A stretch of DNA of 64,000 nt from Aliiglaciecola sp. CAU 1673 (GTDB lineage: Bacteria > Pseudomonadota > Gammaproteobacteria > Enterobacterales > Alteromonadaceae), in NCBI RefSeq assembly GCF_029223185.1, contig NZ_JARHUG010000001.1, forward strand, positions 186,001 through 250,000. The letters run 5' to 3'. Shown here one piece after another: positions 48,001 through 55,800 of the stretch. Position 1 is the first letter of the stretch. The number at the start of each line of letters is the position of its first letter. The notes beneath the pieces are model-generated. The model did no database searches. It was not told where the DNA came from and saw nothing but the letters and a program-made list of their open reading frames with translations. The position numbers were made by a program, and so were the translations under genes.

Positions 48001-48352
48001 GGTAAATGGAGAGACCGCCGGGTTCTGTACCTACCCAAATACTGCCATCTTTGCGCGCAACCAAGGCTCGCACAAAATTGCCGCCAAGGGACTGGGGGTC
48101 GTCCTCATCGTGTATATATAACTTAAAGCGATAGCCGTCATAGCGCACCAGACCGGCAGCGGCTCCAACCCAAATGAAGCCATTACTGCCTTGGGCCAGT
48201 GAACTGACCACATTCTCGGGGATCTGTCTGGCATCACCAACGCTGACAAATTGCGGTTGGCTCGGAGGAAACTGGGCCTGCGCCTGCCAACTGGCGGAGA
48301 TCAGCGCGTTTAGCAGAACGCTATACAGGGTGATTTTGCGCCAATACTTCAT
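45083..48352 (-). CDS. Two-component sensor kinase with Reg_prop beta-propeller sensor
   Basis: A 1089-residue membrane sensor kinase related to the large propeller sensors known from polysaccharide utilisation. After a signal peptide (MKYWRKITLYSVLLNALISA), repeated blades with W-x-G-T and the SIWVGTEPGGLSIY-type pattern form two seven-bladed Reg_prop propellers (about 40-690). A Y_Y_Y domain follows (about 705-770, ending in LWPGDYRFRLKATN), then one membrane segment (about 785-805), a coiled coil and a HisKA domain with His857 in VAGIAHEINTP. The HATPase domain has NLISNSVMHG, DNGKGMGQ and GSGLGMHLVYNL. Unlike the Bacteroidetes hybrid versions it ends after the ATPase domain with no receiver or DNA-binding domain, and no response regulator gene is adjacent. 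Start 48352 has AGAGG upstream. Confidence 0.9.
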   Translation of the reverse strand: MKYWRKITLYSVLLNALISASWQAQAQFPPSQPQFVSVGDARQIPENVVSSLAQGSNGFIWVGAAAGLVRYDGYRFKLYIHDEDDPQSLGGNFVRALVARKDGSIWVGTEPGGLSIYRPQTDSFERPFSNADIEVAPQLASVSAIAEADNGDMWLGTGNGLVRMLADGSYRLYPGFSRGLLHGDIRSLVTDNAGRLWVGSRGGLNLYRPGSDDFIAVPYPDDSSGDSLFVRTLYKDSLGKLWIGTEYNGALRLDPDTKAFTPMLEGIDSQLNSAPIYAFREISDNEIWVARIGGIDRANFDNGQWISREIHDPSNPFSLANSDIRDILKDQSGLIWVAGFGGGLQRKLDDSRGLHMFRHSLIVPNSLSDPNISSTLALQDGTLWLGTRGNGIDVFKPEQGVIDHYHPDAGKDGQLAGGWITAMVQRPQGDIWVGANPGLLYRYRQSEQIFELYDQDKGFQNANIRCLWVSRNGDVWIGTNRGLQKWSAAEDRISKYGMAIGSPMEDGINALHEDNRGTLWVATGATGLYRLDAGARGLVQVDGQSDSGQPLPTMSIVGMLGADDFLWLDTTEGLHKVQFDEKGDATAVNISRKFKLNGRPMGANLLQDSRGRIWTPQHVYDPANNTMTPLQQADGVALGTNWYRSHSQTQDGIMLFGGSSGLLFVEPDKFEPWRRQPKIVLTDLRIDGAFHPLQDNEKLVVIEAGNKSISIEFAAQEYSAPERVKYQYRLDGFDDDWISTDAERRVASYSNLWPGDYRFRLKATNRLGQWNEQEFGLMLRVMPQYWQTSWFLGILLIVAVVSIITLIKIRTRIIAKRADQLASLVSERTEELQQTQQSLIEQEKMASLGNLVAGIAHEINTPIGIAVTAASTMDTATQQLLNKVANNKLTKSSLQTYASNVTESNRLILGSLERAKNLISSFKQLAVDQSSEQRREIQVHDFLQEVSYALEPLYRKGKHKFVWSCPVGIEMNTYPGALFQIFSNLISNSVMHGFDIHPPGEMSLEVTQGTDLITFVYKDNGKGMGQETLNKIFEPFFTTKRGEGGSGLGMHLVYNLTTQLLGGQIDIQSAEGKGFSCTLRLPRSAPMTQ

Positions 48353-48465
48353 CCGGATGACCTCTGAGGAAACACAACGGCGAAACAAGATATTCATCAA
48401 TACCAATATAGCGAGTATTTATTGATCAAAGAACGACTAATGTGAGGAAATTTTGTGCTGATGCA

Positions 48466-48520
48466 AAGAAAAAAGCGCCGAGAGTCAGTCGCTTGGAAGC
48501 ATTTTGCCTGCAAGCGACTG
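48466..48520 (-). terminator. Probable terminator of the amidohydrolase gene
   Basis: On the minus strand a 10-bp perfect inverted repeat (CAGTCGCTTG and CAAGCGACTG) around a 15-base loop begins about 20 bases after the amidohydrolase stop, followed after a short GC stretch by TTTTTT. The gap before the T run makes it atypical. Confidence 0.45.
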
Positions 48521-48540
48521 TTATAAGAACGAGACTGACC

Positions 48541-50196
48541 TTAATGCTGAAATACAGATTCACCGGCCAGCCAGGTTTGTAGCACCTGGGTTTGCCAAAG
48601 CGTACTGGCATCGATATTAAAGATGTCCCGGTCAATCAGGATAAAGTCAGCCCATTTGCCTGCTTCAAGATTACCCAGGATATTCTCCTGATGCGCGGCA
48701 TAGGCTGCATCCAGGGTAAAAGCGCGAAACGCCTGTTCCAGCGTGAGTTTCTCTTCAGGTAGCCAGCCGCCTGGCGGTTCGCCTGCGTGGTTTTGTCGTG
48801 TTACCGCGGAATACAGGCCATGGAAGGGATTGGCCAATTCCACTGGGAAATCTGAACCTGCAGCCACCACAGTGCCCTGCTTTAAAAAGCTTTGCCAGGC
48901 ATAGGCGCCTTGAAGGCGTTCTTCACCCAAGCGATCGCCGGCCATATTCATATCGCTGGTGGCATGTACCGGCTGCATGGAGGCGATAATATCCAGGGTT
49001 TTGAAGCGCGGAATATCTTCAGGCGAGACGATTTGCGCATGTTCTACGCGATTACGTAGTTCACGCCCACCGACCTTTTTATACGCCGCTGAAAAGTTGT
49101 CCATGGCCAGGCGATTGGCGCGATCGCCAATGGCGTGATAGTTAAGCTGAAAGCCGGCGCCCAATACTTTTTCAAATAGCGGGGCCAGATCCTTTTCGGC
49201 AGTCACCAGTAAACCACGGTTATCCTTATCATCGGAGTAGGGTGCCAGCAGGGCTGCGCCACGACTGCCCAAAGCCCCGTCACCAAAGGCTTTAACACTT
49301 TGGATCCATAGGCGATCGTCCTGCAGATGCTGATGACCTTTTTCCAGCATCTTATCCAATATAGGGTCGGCGGCCGAAATCATGGCGTAGATGCGTACAC
49401 CCAAAGCATTGGCCTTGGCCTGATCCAGATAGAAATGGTAGGTCTCATGATCGATACCGGCATCATGCATACTGGTGATCCCCAAGGATAGCAGGTGCCC
49501 GGTAGCCGCCTTTAATGCGCGCGCTCTGGCGGCATCGTCGATTTTTGGTAAGTGTTTTCCCACTAACGGCATGGCATTGTCGATAAGCACACCGGTGGCA
49601 TTGCCTTGTGCGTCTCGAACTATCTGTCCACCCGCAGGATCTTTGGTGTTTTTGTCGATGCCGGCCAAGGCTAAGGCCTTGCTGTTTACCCAGGCGGCGT
49701 GGCCGTCTACCCGTTCAAGCCAGACCGGCTTATCGGCGATTAATGTGTCGATCTGCGCGGCGGTGGGGAATTGCTTACCCGGCCATAAGACCTGGTTCCA
49801 ACCCCGGCCCACGATCCAAGGCAAATCAGGATTGGCTTTGGCATATTCGGCGACTTTGGCTACAGCATCCTTCGCACTTTTAGCCTCGCGTAGCTCAACT
49901 TGCAGCAGATTATCCCCCAGGCCCAGCAGGTGCCCGTGGGCATCAATCAGTCCTGGCAGCAGGGTCTTTCCCTGGCCATCAATGCGCTTGGCATCGGGAT
50001 ACTTAGCCAGCAAAGAGGCATCGCCTGTGGCCAGTACTTTGCCATCTTCAAAGGCCAGGGCGGAGAAGGTGACAAGGCCTTTATCGGGCAGAATATGGTA
50101 GCCCTGGACATTCTCGATCAGGGTCGGCGCGGCACTTAGGGTGATGCTGGTCACGAGGGAAAATAGCGAAATAAATCTTATGGTTAAACGCTTCAT
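48541..50196 (-). CDS. Exported amidohydrolase (YtcJ-like, Amidohydro_3)
   Basis: A 551-residue secreted metal-dependent hydrolase of the Amidohydrolase_3 group. It has a signal peptide (about 1-22), a small beta-sandwich made from both termini, and a TIM-barrel with metal ligands His87 and His89 in LIDAHGHL, a later His in ITSMHDAG and in the YHAIGDRA segment, and the terminal AFTLDAAYA block. This group includes N-substituted formamide deformylases and many proteins of unknown substrate. No typical ribosome-binding site lies before ATG 50196, which is chosen because it begins the signal peptide. It is divergent from the PAS chemoreceptor gene. Confidence 0.9.
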   Translation of the reverse strand: MKRLTIRFISLFSLVTSITLSAAPTLIENVQGYHILPDKGLVTFSALAFEDGKVLATGDASLLAKYPDAKRIDGQGKTLLPGLIDAHGHLLGLGDNLLQVELREAKSAKDAVAKVAEYAKANPDLPWIVGRGWNQVLWPGKQFPTAAQIDTLIADKPVWLERVDGHAAWVNSKALALAGIDKNTKDPAGGQIVRDAQGNATGVLIDNAMPLVGKHLPKIDDAARARALKAATGHLLSLGITSMHDAGIDHETYHFYLDQAKANALGVRIYAMISAADPILDKMLEKGHQHLQDDRLWIQSVKAFGDGALGSRGAALLAPYSDDKDNRGLLVTAEKDLAPLFEKVLGAGFQLNYHAIGDRANRLAMDNFSAAYKKVGGRELRNRVEHAQIVSPEDIPRFKTLDIIASMQPVHATSDMNMAGDRLGEERLQGAYAWQSFLKQGTVVAAGSDFPVELANPFHGLYSAVTRQNHAGEPPGGWLPEEKLTLEQAFRAFTLDAAYAAHQENILGNLEAGKWADFILIDRDIFNIDASTLWQTQVLQTWLAGESVFQH

Positions 50197-50327
50197 TTTG
50201 GATGCACTATTGCAAGAAGATGCTAGTGTGATAACACAGAATAAGGCGAGTGCCAAATGCAGAGCGGTTCGTTCGCCGCTACCCGGCGTTGATAAGTAAT
50301 AACTTAATTGTATTTACAGGAGAAAGT

Positions 50328-51965
50328 ATGTGGCGTAGCCAGCAACAAAAGAACCTGGATGCCCTGAATCGTTTGATCGAAGGCACCGAAGATGCAGCTT
50401 TACTTATGGATAAGGGGAATCGGATTCTGCAGGCCAACAGTGCCGCTGCCGAGTTGTTTGCAGTGCAACAGGAGCAGCTCAGCGGTCAGACTATTGGCCA
50501 GTTAACGCAGCCCTTTCATCCCTCAATTAGGGGCACAAAGTCGGCTGAACCGGATGTGCTCACCATCAAAAGTAATCACACCTCCGTTTCTGTTATCAGT
50601 TCTTTTGTGCGTCTGGGAGATGACCAATGGCAACTGGCTTTGTTAAAGCCATGGCAACCTGATCCGCAGCAACAACTGCTTGAGCAAGTCTTGTCAAAAT
50701 CAGACCAGGGCCTGCTGCTGGTGGATGACAATCATGAGGTTGTTTTTATCAATGATATGGCAGCCAGTACCTTGGCTAAAGAGAAGATAAAGGTCGGCCA
50801 GGCGCTGCCCAAGTCGGCAATGATCAGTGCACTGTTCAACATGGGCGAGGGGGAGAGCCTCTCTGAGATTGAAAAGGGTTGGCCTCAGTTATCGGTCAGG
50901 CAACACTCGCTCAACTTTGACGGACGCGCTCTTACTTTGCTCAGTTTAACGCGACTCCATCAGGGACAAGACCGATCCGATGATGCTGAAATGCTAAGTC
51001 GCGTTGTCAGTAACACCAGTACGTCGGTGTTGATTACGGATGTGAATGGCTTGGTGGAATATGTGAATCCCGGCTTTGAAAGGTTGACCGGTTACACCCT
51101 GGCTGAGGTCAAGGGTCAAAAGCCGGGTAAGTTGCTGCAAGGACCCCATACCAATAAAGACACCGTTGCCCGTATTTCCAAGAAATTGAAACAGCGTGAG
51201 CCCTTCTATGAAGAGCTGCTTAACTATGACAGAAACGGCGTGCCTTACTGGATAGTGCTGGCGGTTAATCCCACCTTTGACAAACAGGGGCGGCATACCG
51301 GCTTTGTGGGAGTTAGTTCCGATATTCGCGACCTCAAGAAAGCCGTACTTGAACAGCTGAGTCAAAAAGAAGCCATCAGTGCGCAATCAGCCGTTATGGA
51401 ATTTGATTTGGATGGCAATCTTCGCAGCTCCAACAATTATGCCCTTGAAAAACTGGGGTTACAGAGCAATGAGCAGTTTGCCAAATTAGTGGGTAAGCTT
51501 TTTGATCATTTGGATGAGAAAGACAAAGACAGGGTACGAAATGGCCAATCTGCGAAGCTGACCATAAAACTCAGTGGCGAAGCAGGGCGGCAAGCGGTAT
51601 TCGAATGTGTGGCCCAACCGGTGAATGACTTTACCGGCAAAGCACAAAAGTTAGTGGTGTTTGGAAATGATGTCTCCAAGCGTAATCAAGTGATTGAAAA
51701 CACCCATAATGCCATGTCTCAAGTGCTGGATAGAATTCAAAGCATTGTGACCACCATCAATTCGGTGTCTGACCAGACCAACTTGCTGGCCCTCAACGCA
51801 GCTATTGAAGCGGCACGTGCAGGTGAAGCCGGAAGAGGCTTTGCGGTTGTCGCCGACGAAGTGCGGACCTTGGCGCAAAGCTCCAATAAAGCAGCATCGG
51901 AAATTGGCCAGCTGATTGTGGAAACCAAATCCCATGTGGACGATCTGTCCAAGTTTTTGGGTTAG
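50328..51965 (+). CDS. Soluble multi-PAS chemoreceptor with shortened signalling domain
   Basis: A 545-residue protein with no membrane segment. About four PAS-like regions can be followed (roughly 15-105, 115-205, 225-335 and 345-440). The third has [15 protein letters not shown] and KLLQGPHTN, resembling LOV/PAS domains, but lacks the flavin-reactive cysteine. The C-terminal MCP part is very short (about 460-545): it holds the conserved CheA-contact tip ([20 protein letters not shown]) and one return helix, and then the gene ends, with no methylation helices. It would be a cytoplasmic energy- or redox-type receptor that cannot adapt by methylation in the usual way. AGGAGA precedes ATG 50328. 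Confidence 0.9.
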   Translation: MWRSQQQKNLDALNRLIEGTEDAALLMDKGNRILQANSAAAELFAVQQEQLSGQTIGQLTQPFHPSIRGTKSAEPDVLTIKSNHTSVSVISSFVRLGDDQWQLALLKPWQPDPQQQLLEQVLSKSDQGLLLVDDNHEVVFINDMAASTLAKEKIKVGQALPKSAMISALFNMGEGESLSEIEKGWPQLSVRQHSLNFDGRALTLLSLTRLHQGQDRSDDAEMLSRVVSNTSTSVLITDVNGLVEYVNPGFERLTGYTLAEVKGQKPGKLLQGPHTNKDTVARISKKLKQREPFYEELLNYDRNGVPYWIVLAVNPTFDKQGRHTGFVGVSSDIRDLKKAVLEQLSQKEAISAQSAVMEFDLDGNLRSSNNYALEKLGLQSNEQFAKLVGKLFDHLDEKDKDRVRNGQSAKLTIKLSGEAGRQAVFECVAQPVNDFTGKAQKLVVFGNDVSKRNQVIENTHNAMSQVLDRIQSIVTTINSVSDQTNLLALNAAIEAARAGEAGRGFAVVADEVRTLAQSSNKAASEIGQLIVETKSHVDDLSKFLG

Positions 51966-52065
51966 TTCAGCAAGTTGTGCACAGAAACCCCGGTACTCTT
52001 GCGGGGATTCTTTATTGCTTGGCGAATACAGCCTGGCAGCGGTTTGACAGTATCCCGAAAGCGAT

Positions 52066-52404
52066 ATGAACGCCTTCTCAACATTGCGCTTGGTTAAGAG
52101 TCTGCATACGCTGATTTGGGCACTATTTGCCGGCGCCATCATTGCTATTCCCTTCCTGGCTCTGGCCGAAAACTTTACTCTCGCCTGGGTGCTTATTGTT
52201 TTTGTGCTATTGGAAGTGCTGTTATTAGTGGCCAACCGTATGCGATGTCCACTCACTGAAATCGCTGCACGTTATACAGATGAAAGGCAGGATAATTTTG
52301 ACATTTACCTGCCGCTTTGGCTGGCCCGCTATAACAAACATATCTTTGGCGGGTTATTTATTATCGGGCTGCTCCTTACCTGCTGGCTGTCGATGTCGAG
52401 CTGA
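52066..52404 (+). CDS. Small four-segment membrane protein with CPLT motif
   Basis: A 112-residue hydrophobic protein of unknown function. Three to four membrane segments are visible (about 13-33, 38-57 and 92-110). The soluble stretch between them contains MRCPLTEIAARYTDER and NFDIYLPLWLARYNKHIFG, conserved-looking blocks I recognise from unassigned small membrane proteins of Proteobacteria. The ribosome-binding site is weak (CGAAAG). It lies 100 bases after the PAS receptor, on the same strand, and converges with the alpha-E gene across 35 bases. Confidence 0.78.
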   Translation: MNAFSTLRLVKSLHTLIWALFAGAIIAIPFLALAENFTLAWVLIVFVLLEVLLLVANRMRCPLTEIAARYTDERQDNFDIYLPLWLARYNKHIFGGLFIIGLLLTCWLSMSS

Positions 52405-52439
52405 ATCTGCAAGCCTTTTCATAGTGCCTCCTTAGCCTT

Positions 52440-53396
52440 TCAGGCCGAGCTTTGCGATTGGCTCTGTGAATCGCCCTCATGCAAAAAATACTGTTCTGCC
52501 AACTGGCTGTGGATATCTGCTAAATCTATCTGTAACTCATCGATATAATCGTGCAGCACCTTGCCTTTGAGGCTGTCCACGTCCTGCTTCTGCAGTTCAT
52601 TAATGCTGTGGTCGATTCTGTCCAGCATCAGGGCGTTATTAGGGGCATCTTGCATCAGGTACTTCAATTTACTCAGACAGAATGTGACTGAACGGGGGAA
52701 GGTGCGGCTTTTAAGCAAAAATTGCAGCACATCTTCCGGGCGAATCCGTACGCCCATTTCGCGGCGATACATCTGATAGGCGCTTAAAGACCGTAATACA
52801 CTCATCCACTGAATGTTTTCAAAGGGCTTGGTGCTGGGCATATCCAGTAAATTGGCCGAGCGCACATCTAATATCCTCGAGGTCATATCGGCGCGCTCCA
52901 GCAAGGAACCAAAGCGGATAAAGTCATAACCCAGGTCATGGCTGATGGTGGCATCCAGGGTGCCGAATATCTCATGTACCGATTCGATCACTTTCTCCAA
53001 GAAGCCAAAGCGCCCGCGCTTACTTAAGGCATCGGCGGCATTCTCTTTAATATAGTAATTGAGGCTATTAACCGCTTCGAAAACCTGGCGTGGCATCACT
53101 TCACGTACGGTGCGGGTGTTTTCCCGGGCGTTACGCATGGAATTGAGAATGGAGGAGGGATTGCGCTCATCCACAGTCAGGAATTTGAGAATGGACTTTT
53201 CACTAAAGTCACCCCCTACCTGCAGATAGACCTCACGTACGCCGATGATATCAATCAGCGGCTCCCAACCGGCGGAGGCGCCTTTGGGCAAATCCATCAA
53301 CAACAGGTTATTGACATTAATCAGTCTGGCCACATTTTCGGCGCGCTCAACATAACGGGCCAACCAATACAGGGTTTCTGCTACTCGGGATAACAT
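52440..53396 (-). CDS. Alpha-E domain protein (PF04168)
   Basis: A 318-residue all-helical protein formed by a single alpha-E domain, recognised from MLSRVAETLYWLARYVERAENVARL at its start (blocks ETLYWLARYVERAEN), GDFSEKSILKFL and LLERADMTSRILDVR. The alpha-E family occurs almost only beside circularly permuted ATP-grasp and transglutaminase-like genes, as here, and has no proven activity; the charged ERAE/ERAD motifs suggest a metal or ligand site. It is the last gene of the five-gene operon and starts one base after the stop of the ATP-grasp gene. A second alpha-E domain is fused within the protein at 55797-58295. Confidence 0.92.
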   Translation of the reverse strand: MLSRVAETLYWLARYVERAENVARLINVNNLLLMDLPKGASAGWEPLIDIIGVREVYLQVGGDFSEKSILKFLTVDERNPSSILNSMRNARENTRTVREVMPRQVFEAVNSLNYYIKENAADALSKRGRFGFLEKVIESVHEIFGTLDATISHDLGYDFIRFGSLLERADMTSRILDVRSANLLDMPSTKPFENIQWMSVLRSLSAYQMYRREMGVRIRPEDVLQFLLKSRTFPRSVTFCLSKLKYLMQDAPNNALMLDRIDHSINELQKQDVDSLKGKVLHDYIDELQIDLADIHSQLAEQYFLHEGDSQSQSQSSA

Positions 53397-53397
53397 C

Positions 53398-54852
53398 TTA
53401 GCGCTCCTCCTCGTCCACTATCCAGGTGTCTTTACTGCCCCCTCCCTGAGAGGAGTTTACCACCAGGCTGCCTTTGACCAGCGCCACCCGGGTTAAACCG
53501 CCGGTGGTGACATAGGTACTGTCACCAGAGGACAGGATAAAAGGCCGCAGATCCACATGTCGCCCTTCAACATCTTTACCATCCAATGTCGGCACAGTAG
53601 AGAGGCTTAAGGTGGGTTGGGCAATAAAGTTGCGGGGATCGGCTTTAATCCGCTCGATGCATTCCTTCTGCTCTTTTTTGGTGGATTTAGGGCCGATTAA
53701 AAGCCCGTAACCGCCCGATTCATTGGCCGGCTTGACCACCAGTTCGCTGATATGCTCCACCACATATTTAAAATCGTCGGGCTCGTAGCAGCGATAGGTG
53801 TGCACATTGGGAATCTTGGCGTCTTCATCCAGATAATACTTAATCATCTCAGGCACATAGGCATAGACCACCTTATCGTCTGCCACACCAGCGCCAGGCG
53901 CATTAACCAGGGCCACATTACCGGCACGCCAGGCGCGCAACAGACCCGCCACACCCAATTGTGAATCGGGATTAAAGGCTTCAGGATCCAGAAACAAATC
54001 GTCGATACGCCGGTAAATGACATCCACCCGGCGCAGGCCGGCGACGGTTTTCATATACACAATGTCATCATCGCCCACAACCAAATCCCGGCCTTCCACC
54101 AACTCACAACCCATTTCCTGGGCCAGATAGCAATGTTCAAAGTAGGCCGAGTTAAAGATACCCGGGGTGAGCACCACCACTTCGGGCGTATCGCCACTTC
54201 GTGGAGACATGGCACAGAGCATATCGAACAGTTGCGAGGGGTAATCGTTGACCGGCAGTACCTGAATCTGCTCGAAAATCTCCGGAAAGACCCGCTTCAT
54301 CACCGAGCGGTTTTCCAGCATATAGGAGACGCCGGACGGTACCCTAAGATTGTCTTCCAGCACGTAGATAGTGCCGTCTTTGTCACGCACCAGATCTGAG
54401 CCGCAAATATGCGCCCAGATCCCTTTAGGCGGTGAGATCCCCACGCATTGGGGGCGGAAATTCACCGACTTACCCAGCAAATCGGCAGGGAACACGCCGT
54501 CTTTGATGATCTTCTGGTCGTGATAGAGGTCGTCAATAAACAAGTTAAGGGCTTCAACCCGTTGCTTTAGACCGGCTTCTACCTGTTGCCACTCTTTCTT
54601 GGCAATAATGCGCGGAATGATGTCGATGGGCCAGGCCCGGTCAATAGAACTGCCCTCGCCATACACGGTAAAGGTAATACCCATTTCCCTGATGGCATAT
54701 TCTGCCACGGATCTGGCATTGCTCATTTCTTGAGGACTGAGATTGGACAGGTACTTTACCAATGCCTCACCATGGGGGCGGGGTAGTCCCTGTTCGTCAA
54801 TCAGCTCATCGAAGAAGCCTTTGTTCTGATAATTTCGCCAGTCACTTGCCAT
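53398..54852 (-). CDS. Circularly permuted type 2 ATP-grasp protein
   Basis: A 484-residue ATP-grasp family protein of the circularly permuted group (PF14403, formerly DUF404/DUF407). ATP-grasp enzymes join a carboxylate to an amine or thiol through an acyl phosphate; the permuted group is predicted to make amide or peptide bonds. Typical blocks are RAWPIDIIPRIIAKKEWQ, the ATP-site stretch YVLEDNLRVPSGVSYMLENR, VVKPANESGGYGLLIG and HVDLRPFIL. The start has GAGGGA upstream. It is 69 bases after the small transglutaminase gene and one base before the alpha-E gene, and has a separate paralogue fused to alpha-E in the same operon. Confidence 0.93.
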   Translation of the reverse strand: MASDWRNYQNKGFFDELIDEQGLPRPHGEALVKYLSNLSPQEMSNARSVAEYAIREMGITFTVYGEGSSIDRAWPIDIIPRIIAKKEWQQVEAGLKQRVEALNLFIDDLYHDQKIIKDGVFPADLLGKSVNFRPQCVGISPPKGIWAHICGSDLVRDKDGTIYVLEDNLRVPSGVSYMLENRSVMKRVFPEIFEQIQVLPVNDYPSQLFDMLCAMSPRSGDTPEVVVLTPGIFNSAYFEHCYLAQEMGCELVEGRDLVVGDDDIVYMKTVAGLRRVDVIYRRIDDLFLDPEAFNPDSQLGVAGLLRAWRAGNVALVNAPGAGVADDKVVYAYVPEMIKYYLDEDAKIPNVHTYRCYEPDDFKYVVEHISELVVKPANESGGYGLLIGPKSTKKEQKECIERIKADPRNFIAQPTLSLSTVPTLDGKDVEGRHVDLRPFILSSGDSTYVTTGGLTRVALVKGSLVVNSSQGGGSKDTWIVDEEER

Positions 54853-54921
54853 GGGTATTTGTCCCTCATTGCCTGTTGATTTTATTTACCCTTATAAAAA
54901 AGATAGTCGTGAATCTCTCTA

Positions 54922-55800
54922 TTAATCCAACCTGTTCATATCCACCGCCACCGCCAAAGTGTGGCTGCCGCCACCAAACATTACGCCCTTGAGGGGGGTG
55001 ATATCGGCAAAATCTCTGCCGCTGGCCAAGGTGACATGCTGCGAGCCCGGTACCAGGTTGTTGGTTGGATCAAAATCCTGCCAGCCCAGCCCTGGCATAT
55101 ACACGGAAAACCAGGCATGGGTAGCGTCGGCGCCTTCCAGTTTAGGTTGCCCCGGGGGCGGCAAGGTTTCGATATAGCCACTCACATACCGAGCCGCCAA
55201 GCCCAGGCTGCGAATACAGGCCAGGGCAAAATGGGAGAAGTCCTGACAGACGCCACGCTTATGGGCAAAAACTTCACTGACTGGGGTATTGATGGTGGAG
55301 AAGCCGGCATCAAACTGAAATTCATTGAAAATCCGCGCCATTAGATCTTCACAGGCACCCAGCATCGGCCGACCCGGTGTAAAAGACTGCAAGGCATACT
55401 GCCGGATATCCTCATTGGCCTTTGTGAACTGCGTCGGTAAACAATACTCGGCTGCCAGTAGGGAGGAGGGGTCGAAGGGGGCACGCAAACGGTCACGTAC
55501 GGCTTCCCAAGGCAGTTGTTGATCGAACAGACCTTGCTGCGGACGGGACAAGACTTCCACTTCGCTGATGGCCGTGACCACCATCTTGTCGTGCAGGGTG
55601 GGCACTTCAAAAACCGACACCTGGTTGCCGAAGTAATCGCGGTAATCGGTAAGATAATCCGGTGGTGGCTCGACGCTGATCTGACAACTGATGCAGCGCT
55701 GATACTCGTCTTGCTGAGGGATCAGCCGGGCCTGATTTTGCGACAGGCTGACCTTTTCCTGATACTGATAAGTGGTGGTATGTTTGATTCGGTATCTCAT
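54922..55800 (-). CDS. Transglutaminase-like cysteine peptidase family protein
   Basis: A 292-residue cytoplasmic protein (no signal peptide) with the N-terminal beta-domain common to this family (MRYRIKHTTTYQYQ) and a transglutaminase-like core. The catalytic triad is intact: Cys185 in KRGVCQDFSH, His228 in ATHAWFSVY and Asp244 in QDFDPTNN. Prokaryotic members are predicted to be peptidases or amide-cleaving enzymes rather than cross-linkers. ATG 55800 overlaps the preceding gene's stop as ATGA; the frame is open a few codons upstream. Confidence 0.93.
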   Translation of the reverse strand: MRYRIKHTTTYQYQEKVSLSQNQARLIPQQDEYQRCISCQISVEPPPDYLTDYRDYFGNQVSVFEVPTLHDKMVVTAISEVEVLSRPQQGLFDQQLPWEAVRDRLRAPFDPSSLLAAEYCLPTQFTKANEDIRQYALQSFTPGRPMLGACEDLMARIFNEFQFDAGFSTINTPVSEVFAHKRGVCQDFSHFALACIRSLGLAARYVSGYIETLPPPGQPKLEGADATHAWFSVYMPGLGWQDFDPTNNLVPGSQHVTLASGRDFADITPLKGVMFGGGSHTLAVAVDMNRLD

